Assembly: GCA_964350145.1 (NCBI GenBank)
Contig: CAYGJL010000013.1
Location: 1-64,000 of the forward strand
DNA length: 64,000 bases
Direction: 5' to 3'
From: JACDCY01 sp964350145
GTDB taxonomy: Bacteria; Gemmatimonadota; Gemmatimonadetes; Gemmatimonadales; Gemmatimonadaceae
A model generated the notes under the pieces. It saw only the letters and a program-made list of their open reading frames with translations, made no database searches and was not told the origin of the DNA. Below are positions 40,841 to 49,318 of the stretch, one piece after another. Both the position numbers and the translations under genes were made by a program. The first letter of the stretch is position 1. Every line of letters begins with the position of its first letter.

Positions 40841-41623
40841 ATGTATACCCGTCTGAAGCTGGACCGTTCAGAAGCCGCGCTCGAGAGAAACTCGCTGCTG
40901 CGCGCGCTGTCGCCGGAAGATTACGCTAAGGTAATGGAGCACGCCACAACCGTGCCGCTGCGCCAGCGGCAGGACCTCGTCGAGGCCGGCGAGCCGATGC
41001 GATACGCGTGGTTCCCGCAGCGCGGAATGCTGTCCAGCATCAACGACATGAGCGACGGGAAGACGAGCATCGAGGTAGGCGTGATCGGGCGCGAAGGGCT
41101 CGCCGGCCTGGCCCTCTTTCACGGGAGCGAGACTCAGCCCCTGCGGATCCTGGTGCAGGTGGCCGGCGAGGCGAAGCGCATCCCGGCGGACGCCTTCAAG
41201 GCGGTCATCCGGCATGCCCCGACGCTCAGGGACGTCCTCCACCGCTACACGCTCGCGGTGCTGAACCAGGCCGGGCAGCAGGTCGCCTGCAACCGGCTGC
41301 ATTCCCTGGAGCAGCGCTGCGCGAAGTGGCTGCTCACGACGCACGATCACCTGGACGCGCAGGAGCTGCCGCTCACCCAGGAGTTTCTCGCGATCATGCT
41401 GGGAGTGAGGCGCCCCGGTGTCACTGTGGCGGCTCAATCGCTCCAGACCGCCGGCCTGATCACGTACCGGCGGGGCCGTATCACGATCACCGACCGATTC
41501 GGGCTCGAGCAGATTGCGTGCGAGTGCTACGGTCGAATTCGCGACGATTTCGAGGAGCTGCTCGGCGATTTCATGATCCCGCGGGCCACGGCTTCGGACG
41601 CGGGGTCGTTACACGTCGCTTGA
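40841..41623 (+). CDS. Crp/Fnr-family transcriptional regulator
   Basis: A 260-residue regulator. The cyclic-nucleotide-binding-like domain (residues about 20-130) includes RYAWFPQRGMLSSINDMSDG and VGVIGREGLAGLALF, typical of Crp/Fnr proteins that lack the canonical cAMP-binding arginine; the C-terminal HTH is LTQEFLAIMLGVRRPGVTVA with the wing TYRRGRITI. ATG 40841 is preferred: GGAG lies 6 bases upstream. No cysteine cluster for an Fnr-type Fe-S centre is present. Effector unknown. A TTG at 40835 is an alternative start. Confidence 0.85.
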   Translation: MYTRLKLDRSEAALERNSLLRALSPEDYAKVMEHATTVPLRQRQDLVEAGEPMRYAWFPQRGMLSSINDMSDGKTSIEVGVIGREGLAGLALFHGSETQPLRILVQVAGEAKRIPADAFKAVIRHAPTLRDVLHRYTLAVLNQAGQQVACNRLHSLEQRCAKWLLTTHDHLDAQELPLTQEFLAIMLGVRRPGVTVAAQSLQTAGLITYRRGRITITDRFGLEQIACECYGRIRDDFEELLGDFMIPRATASDAGSLHVA

Positions 41624-41806
41624 TCGAGAGTGGGTGCGGCCGGAAATTGTGGCCCGCTACGGTGGTTGACAAGCGAAGAGGAGCTGCCCCGAGCGGCGGT
41701 TTTCTCGTTCTTGCGGATTCGGTTTTTTATTGCTATGTCTGGGTCGTCACAATCATTCGTTTGAAGCTCTCGCGCGCGGAGAGATTAGGCGGCAGGGACG
41801 ATAGCC

Positions 41807-42157
41807 ATGGCAGACGTCCGGAACGATGGGATCAGCGGCGATGGAGCCGGCACCGTACATGACTGCGATGGTGCGTTCGATGCGCTCCGTTCCGCACTGC
41901 TGGACGTGGTCGACGGGAGGAGCAGCTACACGGAGCTGCGCGCGCCCGTCCGGCGGTTGTGCATTTTTGCCCACAGCGAGGATGTGAGCGCCGAGCAGCT
42001 GCTCGTCCGGTTCAAGGAGCTCTGGGCGAGCCTCCCGCCGCTTGCCGGCCTTCCGCGCGGGCGGCAGCGCAACGATCTCATGGCTCGCGTGGCCACGATG
42101 TGCATTGAGGAGTATTACGGGCCGCCGACTGAGGGGCGAAGACAAACTACCACATAG
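41807..42157 (+). CDS. Unknown protein ending inside a P1 repeat
   Basis: A 116-residue hydrophilic protein (MADVRNDGISGDGAGTVHDC, then LRAPVRRLCIFAHSEDVSAEQLLVRFKELWASL and MARVATMCIEEYYG). I do not recognise its family. It is unlike a membrane or secreted protein. Its stop codon TAG lies within the left end (ACATAG) of P1 copy F, and the last five or so residues are repeat-encoded, so the original C terminus may have been changed by the repeat. The gap 41624-41806 to the Crp-like gene shows nothing notable. Confidence 0.6.
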   Translation: MADVRNDGISGDGAGTVHDCDGAFDALRSALLDVVDGRSSYTELRAPVRRLCIFAHSEDVSAEQLLVRFKELWASLPPLAGLPRGRQRNDLMARVATMCIEEYYGPPTEGRRQTTT

Positions 42158-42275
42158 AACGGATAAGCTGCGAGCGGCCAGCTGGAAGCTTCCAGCTGCG
42201 AGCGAAGACAGGGACGCTCGTAGCTGACAGCTACCAGCTGGCCGCTCGCCGCTTATCCGTTCTAAGTGGCAGTTG
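42146..42275. repeat. P1 palindromic element, copy F
   Basis: Left end ACTACCACATAGAACGGATA, right end TATCCGTTCTAAGTGGCAGT; outer arms are inverted. It overlaps the last codons of the upstream unknown gene and ends 3 bases before the UPF0182 stop. Confidence 0.85.
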
Positions 42276-42278
42276 TTC

Positions 42279-45235
42279 TCACTGCCTCATCAACCGCAGC
42301 ACCTCGCCCAAGCGGCGAATCTCCTCCCCGTACGTCGCCCAATCGCCCGACCGCTGCGCGGCGAGCGCGCGGTCGTAGTGCTGCTGCGCCCGCTGCGTCA
42401 GCGTAGCGGCGGCGCCTGAAACCGGAGCGGGGGCGGCCGGAGTCGAAGCGGGCGGAGCTCCCGAGATCGGCGCGGCCGCGCCGGAGACGTCGCGACCCGC
42501 TCGCGCGGCGCGCGCGTCGCCCTCCGCGCCGAACAGCCGCGCGAGCCCCTGGTCCAGAGTCTCCTCCATCACAACGTGGTTCTGGTACGCGACGATCACG
42601 CGCTTCATCTCCGGGATCGTGCCGCCGCGGGCGCGCGTGTACAGCGGCTGTACGTAGATGAGGGATTCCTCGATCGGTATCACGAGCAGCTCTCCCTTGA
42701 TCACCTCCGAGCCGCTCTGATCCCACAGCGTCACCTGCCGCGAGATCTCGGTGTCCTGGTTGATGCGGTTCATGATCTGCCGCGGCCCGAACACCAGCGA
42801 CTGCTTCGGGAACCGGTACACCAGCAGCTCGCCGTACCGTTCGCCGTCGTTCCGCGCGACCATCCACGACGCGAGGTTGTCCTTTCCGCGGGGCGTGAAC
42901 GGGCTCATGTAGATGTACTCGGCAGCCTGCTCCTCGGGCAGCCGCATGATTACGTGCCGCATGAACGGGTTCGCGCGCTCCGCGGTCTCAACGCGCGGCA
43001 TCTGCCACTGGTCCTCGCGGTGGTAGAACGTGTGCGCGTCCACCATGTGATAGGTCGTGTACATCGCCGTCTGCGCGTCGAAGAGGTCCGTCGGGTAGCG
43101 GATGTGCCGCCGCAGGTCGTCGGGCATCGCCGACAGTGGCTGGAAGATCCCGCGGAAGATGCGGCTGAACGTCCGGATCAGCGGGTCGGCTGGATCGGCC
43201 ACGTACGCGGTGATCTTTCCGTCGAACGCGTCCACTACAACCTTGACGCTGTTGCGCATGTAGTTCACGCCGTCGGAGCGCGGCTGCGAGTACGGGTAAT
43301 GGCTGCTGGCGGTGTACGCGTCCACGAACCACTTGAGCTCGCCCGAATCGCTCACGACGAGGTACGGATCGCCGTCGAAGGCGAGGAAGGGAAGCGCCTT
43401 GCGCACGCGCGTTGGGATGTCGCGGTCGTACATGACGCGGCTGCTCGACGTGACGTCGTTCGACAGCAGCAGCTTGAGCGACTGGAAGTGCCAGGCGAAC
43501 AGCAGCTTCTTCGGGAAGGATGAAATCGGGACGCCGCCGGTACCCTTGTAGCTGGTGAAGATGTTCTCGTCGCCCGAGGGGTAGTCGAACTCAGGCTGAC
43601 CCGTGTTGACGAAGACGTAGCTGTCGGTCAGCTCGCCGAAGTAGATCTGCGGGCGGGTGACCTTCAGCGAGATTCCCGATGCGGGCGGCAGATCCTTGAT
43701 GAACAGCACCGGCAGGCCTTCCTGGGTGACCTGATTCACCGGGGCCATCGTGAGGCCCATCCCGTGCGTGAACGTCAGCCGCTCGTTGATGAACGTCTTC
43801 GTCGGGAGCGAGCGCGTGTTCAGCTCTCTCGCCGACAGGTGGACCTGGCGGTAGCGGCCGTCGATCATGTACCGGTCGTCGTCCACGTTTATGAAGTCGT
43901 AGTACGTCCTGATCTCCTGCAGCGACCCGAACGTCTGGCTGAGCAGTTCGCGCTCCCAGAGCCGCACGTTCTCGATCGTCCCGGGATTGGCGGTGATGTC
44001 CGCCATGCTCAGCCGGTCCTCCCCGCTGAGGTCGCGTGTCACCACCTTGTCCAGGCCCCACGCCTCGCGCGTGGCCTTGATGTGATGCCCGAGGTACGCG
44101 GTCTCGCGATTGAGCTCGTTGGGCGCCACCAGCAGCTTCTGCATCGCGAACGGGAAGACTCCGCGCCCCACGATGGCGACCGCCAGATACAACGCGATCG
44201 CGACCGTGCCAAACCAGACCAGCTTGCCGCGTACGACTCCCCAGATGACCAGCGCGGCTGAGACCAGCGCGACAATCGCCGAGGCGTTGAGCGCGGGCAG
44301 AGTCGCGTGCGTGTCGGTGTAGCTGGCCCCGAACAGCGGCCCGGTCGTCGAGTAGAGCAGTCCCGGTACGCGAACCGCCCAGAGGCGAATCGCGATCAGC
44401 ACGAACAAAAAGGCGAGCAGTCCGCCGAGGTGGAACGCGGCGTTACGCTCGACCGAGGTGCGCCGCGGAGGCAGGATGAGATCTCCGCGGACCCAGTACA
44501 TCGCCGTCGTCACCAGCAACGAAAGGACGGTCAGCGACACCAGCACGTTGAGCGCCGCGGCGGCCAGCGGCAGGGTGAAGAGGTAGTACCCGATGTCACG
44601 GCCGAAGATCGGATCGACTGATCCGACCGCGACGCCGTTCACTCCCTGCATCACCGTGAGCCAGAAGGCGGAGAGCGAGATGCCGAACAGAAAGGCGAGC
44701 ACCGCGGCGAGCGGAAGCACCAGCTTCCCGACGATCGCGACCAGATCCACCGGCGGNNNNNNNNNNNNNNNNNNNNNNNNNNNNNNNNNNNNNNNNNNNN
44801 NNNNNNNNNNNNNNNNNNNNNNNNNNNNNNNNNNNNNNNNNNNNNNNNNNNNNNNNCCGCGGCGAGCGGAAGCACCAGCTTCCCGACGATCGCGACCAGA
44901 TCCACCGGCGGCCCGGTCGGGTTGGCGAGCAGGATCGGCTGCGTGACCGGCCCCCGCTGCGCCAGGCGCAGGTTGCCGTACAGGAACCCGAACGTGAGCA
45001 GGCCGCCTATTCCGAAGAGCGCGGCGCGAGCGTTGAGATCGGTCCAGAAGACGGTCTCGTATCCGAGCTCCCTGAACCAGAGCCAATCGGTGATCGCGCC
45101 CGACAGCCACGGGATGAGCCCGAAGAAGAGCACGATGAACAGCACGATCCATTTTCTGAATCGCCGCTTCGGGCGCGGCGGGAGCTGGCGGAAGGCGCCG
45201 AGGTCGATGGGTGGCTCGATCGGAGGGGTGGTCAT
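42279..45235 (-). CDS. UPF0182 (COG1615) membrane protein, interrupted by an assembly gap
   Basis: Large membrane protein with N-terminal helices (RKWIVLFIVLFFGLIPWLSG; ALFGIGGLLTFGFLYG) then several more, followed by a long extracytoplasmic region containing TANPGTIENVRLWERELL, INDVDDDRYMIDGRYRQV-like and ERANPFMRHVIMRLPEEQAAEYIYM segments, as in the UPF0182 family (usually 900-1000 residues). The N-terminal part and the main part are in different frames because of the N run. Removing 100 Ns and one copy of the 55-base duplication takes out 155 bases and leaves 2802 bases, exactly 934 codons (933 residues), restoring one frame. Function unknown. Confidence 0.88.
44702..44911. repeat. Assembly artefact: 55-bp flank duplication around the gap
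   Basis: Bases 44702-44756 and 44857-44911 are identical for 55 bases, starting CCGCGGCGAGCGGAAGCACC, on either side of the N run. The duplication encodes the same residues (PPVDLVAIVGKLVLPLAA) of the UPF0182 protein. This is a contig overlap, not a biological repeat. Confidence 0.95.
44757..44856. other. Assembly gap (100 N)
   Basis: Exactly 100 Ns, the conventional unknown-size scaffold gap. Because the flanks overlap by 55 identical bases, the true gap length is zero. Confidence 0.97.
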
Positions 45236-45274
45236 CGTCGGAAGGTAGCACTCGCCACGCTTGCTACGGAAGAA

Positions 45275-45526
45275 CCACCACCTAGAAAAGCCAGGCTGCG
45301 AGCTGGCAGCGAAGAACGCTGCCGGCTACGATCTGCCTACGATTTGGATTGGTCTGGGCGTGTCGCAGGCCTCGTCCGCGGGAAGTCAACATCGCTTGCG
45401 GCTCGACGCTGGAAGCGTGGTTAGCTGGCAGCGCGCAGCTTGGCTGTTCTACGTGGCAGTTCAAAGCTCGCAGCTGTCAGCTTCTAGCTGTCCGCTCGCC
45501 GCTTGGCTGGTCTATGTGGCAGTTTT
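45275..45526. repeat. P1 palindromic element, copy G (composite)
   Basis: Left end CCACCACCTAGAAAAGCCAG; first right end CAGCTTGGCTGTTCTACGTG; second right end CCGCTTGGCTGGTCTATGTG, making a composite of about 250 bases. The interior includes unrelated-looking sequence (CTACGATTTGGATTGGTCTG) between word repeats. It fills the gap between the UPF0182 start and the CopC-CopD stop. Confidence 0.8.
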
Positions 45527-45532
45527 TTCTGC

Positions 45533-46915
45533 CTAATCAGCCGGAATCGGAACCGCGACGAGTACTGCCGTAACAGCCAAGACGAGCGTGGCTACTGCGA
45601 GCTCTGCTCCGGCAGTCCGCCGCAGGCGCCGCGCGCCGGTCTGATCGCCCAGCGTGGGCCGCACGCGCAGCCAGTTGTACGCGCCCGTCAGCGCCGTGAG
45701 TGAGAGCAGTCCGAGCTTGAGCAGCAGCACGTTACCGTATTTGGTCCCGGTCAGCGCCCCGAGCGATCCGACGTGCGTCCACGCCATGAAGATCCCGGTG
45801 AGCGCGGCGAGCCCGCCAAATGCGAGCGCGGCGGGAGAGAAGGCATGGACGATGTCGCGTACCACGGTCCAGCGATCATCGCGATCGAGTCGCCACGCGA
45901 GCGGCAATCCCACGGCGAAGACGAGCAGCAGGTTTCCGAGCCATCCCGCCGCGGCGATCGTGTGCACGATGTTGGCGACGACCGACAGCCCGGACAGTCG
46001 CGTAACGACCGCGGCATGACTCGCCAGCGCCAGGCCGATCGCGACAGCGATGCACCCCGCGGCGGCACCGGGCCAGCCGCCGCCGCGTCCCCGCCGGGCC
46101 AGCAGGAATCCCACAAGGGCCGCGAGCGCGCCGGCTACGAGCGTGATCCAGGCCAGCCCCCAATTGGTATCGGTCACCATCTCCACCAGCATGGCGGGGT
46201 CGAGCGCTCGATCAGTGCCGTGGATGGCGAGTGACTGAAGCAGCAGCCGAGCGGCGGCCGTGACCAGCAGCAGGATTCCCGCGATCGCGCCCAGCTTCGC
46301 CGCTTGGCGCGCCGCATCCGGCAGGTAGTCCGTGCGGATCTCCGTGTCAATTTCGAGCGACACTCGCGCGAGCACGGTGTAGCGGAATGCGATCGCGCCG
46401 ATCGCCGCAACCGCTCCAACCAGCGTGAGCCACCGGAGGACCGCGGCGAGGCCCGCAAACGGATCCGTCTCCGGCGTAACTGCAGGTTCGGACATGTGCG
46501 CGGACGGTGACGGCAGGTCCTGCGTCGGGTCCGCAGTAGCGTATTTCGAGGATTCGACGACCGAGAAACCGAAGCTTCCGGACACCGGATGGCCGTCGCC
46601 GCCGGCGGTCTGCCACTCGACCCGGTATTCGCCGGGTGCGAGTGGTCCCGTCATACGCGCCACGGCGACGTTGCCCGGGAATATCTCGACGGGTCGCGTG
46701 AAAACGTGGCCATCGGGTCCCACAAGCCGCACCCTCGTGAACGCTCGCTCGGGTGCCTCCGTAAATATCAAACGGATCTCGCTCGGCGATGCGACGAGCA
46801 CCGTGTCTGCCGCGGGCGACGAGCTGCGGAGCAGACCGTGCGCGCCGACGACGGCAGGGACCGCGAGCAGCAACGCGGTCGCCGCGGCCGAGACGAGGAT
46901 CCGGAGCGGTGTCAT
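45533..46915 (-). CDS. CopC-CopD fusion, copper resistance/uptake protein
   Basis: A 460-residue fusion. After a signal peptide, cleavage at A25/H26 would give a mature N-terminal histidine (HGLLRSSSPA), the Cu(II)-binding end of CopC; the second site is GDGHPVSG with D107 and H109. The CopC domain spans about 26-120. From about 155 there are eight membrane helices of the CopD type with conserved histidines (LASHAAVVTRL, VANIVHTIAAAGWLGN, DIVHAFSPAAL, WTHVGSLGAL). It handles copper at the periplasmic face and passes it across the inner membrane, as YcnJ-like proteins do. A Met/His-rich outer-membrane protein gene lies immediately upstream. Confidence 0.92.
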   Translation of the reverse strand: MTPLRILVSAAATALLLAVPAVVGAHGLLRSSSPAADTVLVASPSEIRLIFTEAPERAFTRVRLVGPDGHVFTRPVEIFPGNVAVARMTGPLAPGEYRVEWQTAGGDGHPVSGSFGFSVVESSKYATADPTQDLPSPSAHMSEPAVTPETDPFAGLAAVLRWLTLVGAVAAIGAIAFRYTVLARVSLEIDTEIRTDYLPDAARQAAKLGAIAGILLLVTAAARLLLQSLAIHGTDRALDPAMLVEMVTDTNWGLAWITLVAGALAALVGFLLARRGRGGGWPGAAAGCIAVAIGLALASHAAVVTRLSGLSVVANIVHTIAAAGWLGNLLLVFAVGLPLAWRLDRDDRWTVVRDIVHAFSPAALAFGGLAALTGIFMAWTHVGSLGALTGTKYGNVLLLKLGLLSLTALTGAYNWLRVRPTLGDQTGARRLRRTAGAELAVATLVLAVTAVLVAVPIPAD

Positions 46916-46927
46916 GTCGTTTCCAGT

Positions 46928-48718
46928 TTATCTCATTGGCATCGGCATGGAATGTCCGCCGTCCCGAGCGCCGCCGCCGGTCCGCACCGGCCGCAGTCTG
47001 AGAAACACGGCAAAGCCGGCGGGCGTGCGTGAGCCGTATGCCGCTTCCATCTCTTCCGGCACGAACCCGACGTTGCCGCGAATGCCCAGGCCGAGCGTCA
47101 TGCCGCGCGCGTCGCCGACCTCGCGGATGTAGCCGAGGTTCAGCGCTGTAACATTGAATAGGTCGTCCTCGGTAAAGGCGTTGAGCTGCAGCTCCTCACC
47201 GTTCTTCTCGACTCGCTCGGCGCGCCCGAAGAACGTGTTGCGGCGGTCCGCGATCAGCTCCGTCTCCGCGAGTAGCGACTTGGTCCAGCCGTGGTCCACG
47301 TCGCCATGGCGATTGGCGCCGAGCACGAACGAAGTTGCCCACTGACCCTCAGTGCCGAATCGCGTACCGTGCAGCGCCGAGCCGACGAACCTTCGCATGG
47401 ATTCATCCGGGTGCAGGATCTCCGGGCTCTTCAGGAAGCCGTACCCGGCCGTGATGCTCCAGTTGGCGTTCGGGTTCAGCGTGATTCTCCCAGAGTACGA
47501 GTCGAGCTTGATGGGATCGAAGTTCCAGCGGCTCTCGTCCGGCTCGCGCCCGTTGAACCACGACGCCTCGACGCGGAGCTGGCGCGTGAAGATTCCCGCC
47601 GTGAGCACGCCGAAGCTGATGTGCGTGGCGTCGTTCCAGTGGTGACCGAGCGGCGCCATAAGGTCGTCCATCGCCGACGGGCGGTGCATGAAGGCGACCG
47701 AGCCGAGCGCGGGCTCGCCCGCGGGTGCCGCGTACAGGAGCAGCGCCACTTTGTTCGACAGCTCGCGCTCGTACTGCGCCGCGAGTTCCATCCAGAAGTC
47801 GTGCGGGTGCTGCCGGTCCACGAGCGGCAGTCCGTGGCACGTTTCGCCCGACTGCAACAGCAGCGGATAGCCGCATCTGCCCACGGTGGCAGGGTCGAGG
47901 CTCGGCATGACGCGGAGCGTGAGCTTTCCGCCCGCGAGATCGTGGCTGGCCATCAGCATCACCCAGTTGATGCTGCCGAACTGGCTGTCTCCGCGCGGCC
48001 CTCCCTGATCTATGTACTGCAGAAAAAGAAAGCCGTGCAGCATCAGGTCCCATCCGCCGGCCATGAAGTGGTGTGAGGGCAGGGGAGCGGCGTCGGGAAT
48101 CCAGGTCGTGCCTGATCCGAGTCGATCCATGGAGATGCCGAGCGGGCCGGGCACCATCGCGTGCTGCATCGGAGTGTGCGCCGTATCAGATGCGGCGGCC
48201 GGCATCGCCATCCCGGCGTGCGCGTCGGCGCGGTGGGCGGTGTCCGCCGGCATGACGTGCTGCGCTGTGTCGCGCATCATGTGCCGGTGCGCCGAGTCCG
48301 CCATCATCATGCGCCGGTGCGCCGAGTCCGCCATCATCATGCGCCGGTGCGCCGAATCCGCCATCATCATGCGCCGGTGCGCCGAATCCGCCATCATCGC
48401 CCGATGGAGTGAATCCGAGTGCATCCGGTGGTGCGCGGTGTCATGGGCCGCCGGTACCATCCGATTCGGCGCTTGCGCCGCCGCCGGCCGGCGCGGCCGC
48501 GTAGCGGGATCGGTTTTGTCCGATGACGGCCTGGCGGCCGGCGTCGTCGCAGGCCTCCGAGCCGGGGCGGCCGCGGGTTTCTTTCTGGGCGTCGCCGTAC
48601 GCGTGGTGTCGCGTGGCGCGGGGTGATCCGTATGCTGCGCCAGAGCCCGCGGCGCAAAGCCGAATGTCAACAGAACGAGCGGGAGCCAGACGACGCTCGT
48701 GATATGGCGGTGCGGCAT
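46928..48718 (-). CDS. Met/His-rich outer-membrane protein, probable copper-related
   Basis: A 596-residue protein: signal peptide to about residue 28, a proline/arginine-rich linker, then a metal-binding region (about 96-190) with tandem D-S-A-H-R-R-M-M-M-A repeats and further His/Met pairs, and a beta-barrel-like body. The body carries DRQHPHDFWMELAA, GEPALGSVAFMHRPSA, LGHHWNDATHISFG and GREPDESRWNFDPI, motifs of a conserved but unnamed outer-membrane protein. The layout (Met/His-rich N terminus plus barrel) recalls CopB/PcoB without clear similarity. It lies 12 bases upstream of copCD in the same direction, supporting copper tolerance. The C terminus HSMPMPMR is also metal-binding in character. 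Confidence 0.8.
   Translation of the reverse strand: MPHRHITSVVWLPLVLLTFGFAPRALAQHTDHPAPRDTTRTATPRKKPAAAPARRPATTPAARPSSDKTDPATRPRRPAAAQAPNRMVPAAHDTAHHRMHSDSLHRAMMADSAHRRMMMADSAHRRMMMADSAHRRMMMADSAHRHMMRDTAQHVMPADTAHRADAHAGMAMPAAASDTAHTPMQHAMVPGPLGISMDRLGSGTTWIPDAAPLPSHHFMAGGWDLMLHGFLFLQYIDQGGPRGDSQFGSINWVMLMASHDLAGGKLTLRVMPSLDPATVGRCGYPLLLQSGETCHGLPLVDRQHPHDFWMELAAQYERELSNKVALLLYAAPAGEPALGSVAFMHRPSAMDDLMAPLGHHWNDATHISFGVLTAGIFTRQLRVEASWFNGREPDESRWNFDPIKLDSYSGRITLNPNANWSITAGYGFLKSPEILHPDESMRRFVGSALHGTRFGTEGQWATSFVLGANRHGDVDHGWTKSLLAETELIADRRNTFFGRAERVEKNGEELQLNAFTEDDLFNVTALNLGYIREVGDARGMTLGLGIRGNVGFVPEEMEAAYGSRTPAGFAVFLRLRPVRTGGGARDGGHSMPMPMR
48270..48400 (-). repeat. 30-bp in-frame tandem repeat in the Met/His-rich protein
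   Basis: Three nearly identical 30-base units (48299-48388, containing CCGCCATCATCATGCGCCGG) plus partial units encode the 10-residue repeat of the metal-binding region. Differences are mostly synonymous (GAGTCC/GAATCC), so copy number can change without breaking the frame. Confidence 0.9.
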
Positions 48719-48827
48719 TTCTCACCTGTATGGATGCGCACCGTCGCTGAGTGGCGGTGCCTAATAGATGGATTGGATCTCCGCGACGAAATGCGCGGAG
48801 ACGTGACAGAAGTGAATCCGGCACCGC

Positions 48828-49184
48828 TCAGCGTCGCGGGGGAGGCGTAGCTACCTCGAGCGGCGTGCTGGCGAGGTGCGACTCTGCTCCCGCGATCAGG
48901 AGGCCAGCTGGGTACGGCTGAAAGGCGCGTGTGAGCTGCTGCCGGGGAACGCCCGCTACCGTGCAGGATGCGATCGCGTCGCAGCACTGCGCGCCGGAAT
49001 CGTCACAGGGCTGGCCGTCCGGATCGGACGGGACGCCTGCTTCGTGGTGCGACAGTGAGCCGCCGTCGTCCATGCTCGCGGCGAGCTCCGCCGCCTGCGC
49101 TTCATGGGCGCACGCCAACTCCTGCCCAACCAACGTGAGGTTGAGCAGGAGCAGGACCAGTCCGAATCTCGAGATCCGTAGCAT
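48828..49184 (-). CDS. Exported Cys/His-containing small protein, unknown
   Basis: A 118-residue protein with an N-terminal signal (LVLLLLNLTLVGQELACAHEAQA). The mature part contains H-H (LSHHEAG) and a cysteine group (QPCDDSGAQCCDAIASC), then a proline-rich tail. I do not recognise its family; the cysteines may form disulfides or bind copper, consistent with the adjacent copper genes. It lies upstream of the Met/His-rich protein on the same strand with a gap of 109 bases. Confidence 0.65.
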   Translation of the reverse strand: MLRISRFGLVLLLLNLTLVGQELACAHEAQAAELAASMDDGGSLSHHEAGVPSDPDGQPCDDSGAQCCDAIASCTVAGVPRQQLTRAFQPYPAGLLIAGAESHLASTPLEVATPPPRR

Positions 49185-49213
49185 TTAGGGCAGCAAGCTA
49201 ATCTGCGTGATCC

Positions 49214-49300
49214 TCAGGCGGCCATCTTCCGGCATTCCTCGGCGCAGGCGTAGAGCCGTCGGCCGAGATGCCCGGTATGGCGATGCCTGACAATCGCCAC
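49214..49300 (-). pseudogene. C-terminal relic of a DUF326 copper-storage-type protein
   Basis: A 28-codon minus-strand frame from GTG 49300 ends LYACAEECRKMAA, which matches the C-terminal helix of the Cys-rich four-helix copper-binding DUF326 proteins (C-A-x-x-C-R-x-M-A). The remaining helices with their CxxxC motifs are absent; residues before the match (RHRHTGHLG) show no similarity. I treat it as a truncated remnant in a copper-related region. It could also be a very small functional peptide. Confidence 0.45.
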
Positions 49301-49318
49301 TCGCCGTAACCCGGATGC

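Noticed and set aside
44702..44911. Direct repeats around the N run as a biological duplication
   Set aside because: The 55 bases abut exactly 100 Ns and removing one copy restores a full-length gene, so it is an assembly join.
15176..45526. P1 elements as ordinary rho-independent terminators
   Set aside because: They are much longer, share conserved ends far apart, lack consistent T runs, and one sits inside an operon.
48270..48400. Possible CRISPR-like array of 30-base units
   Set aside because: The units are contiguous, in frame and without spacers; they encode a protein repeat.
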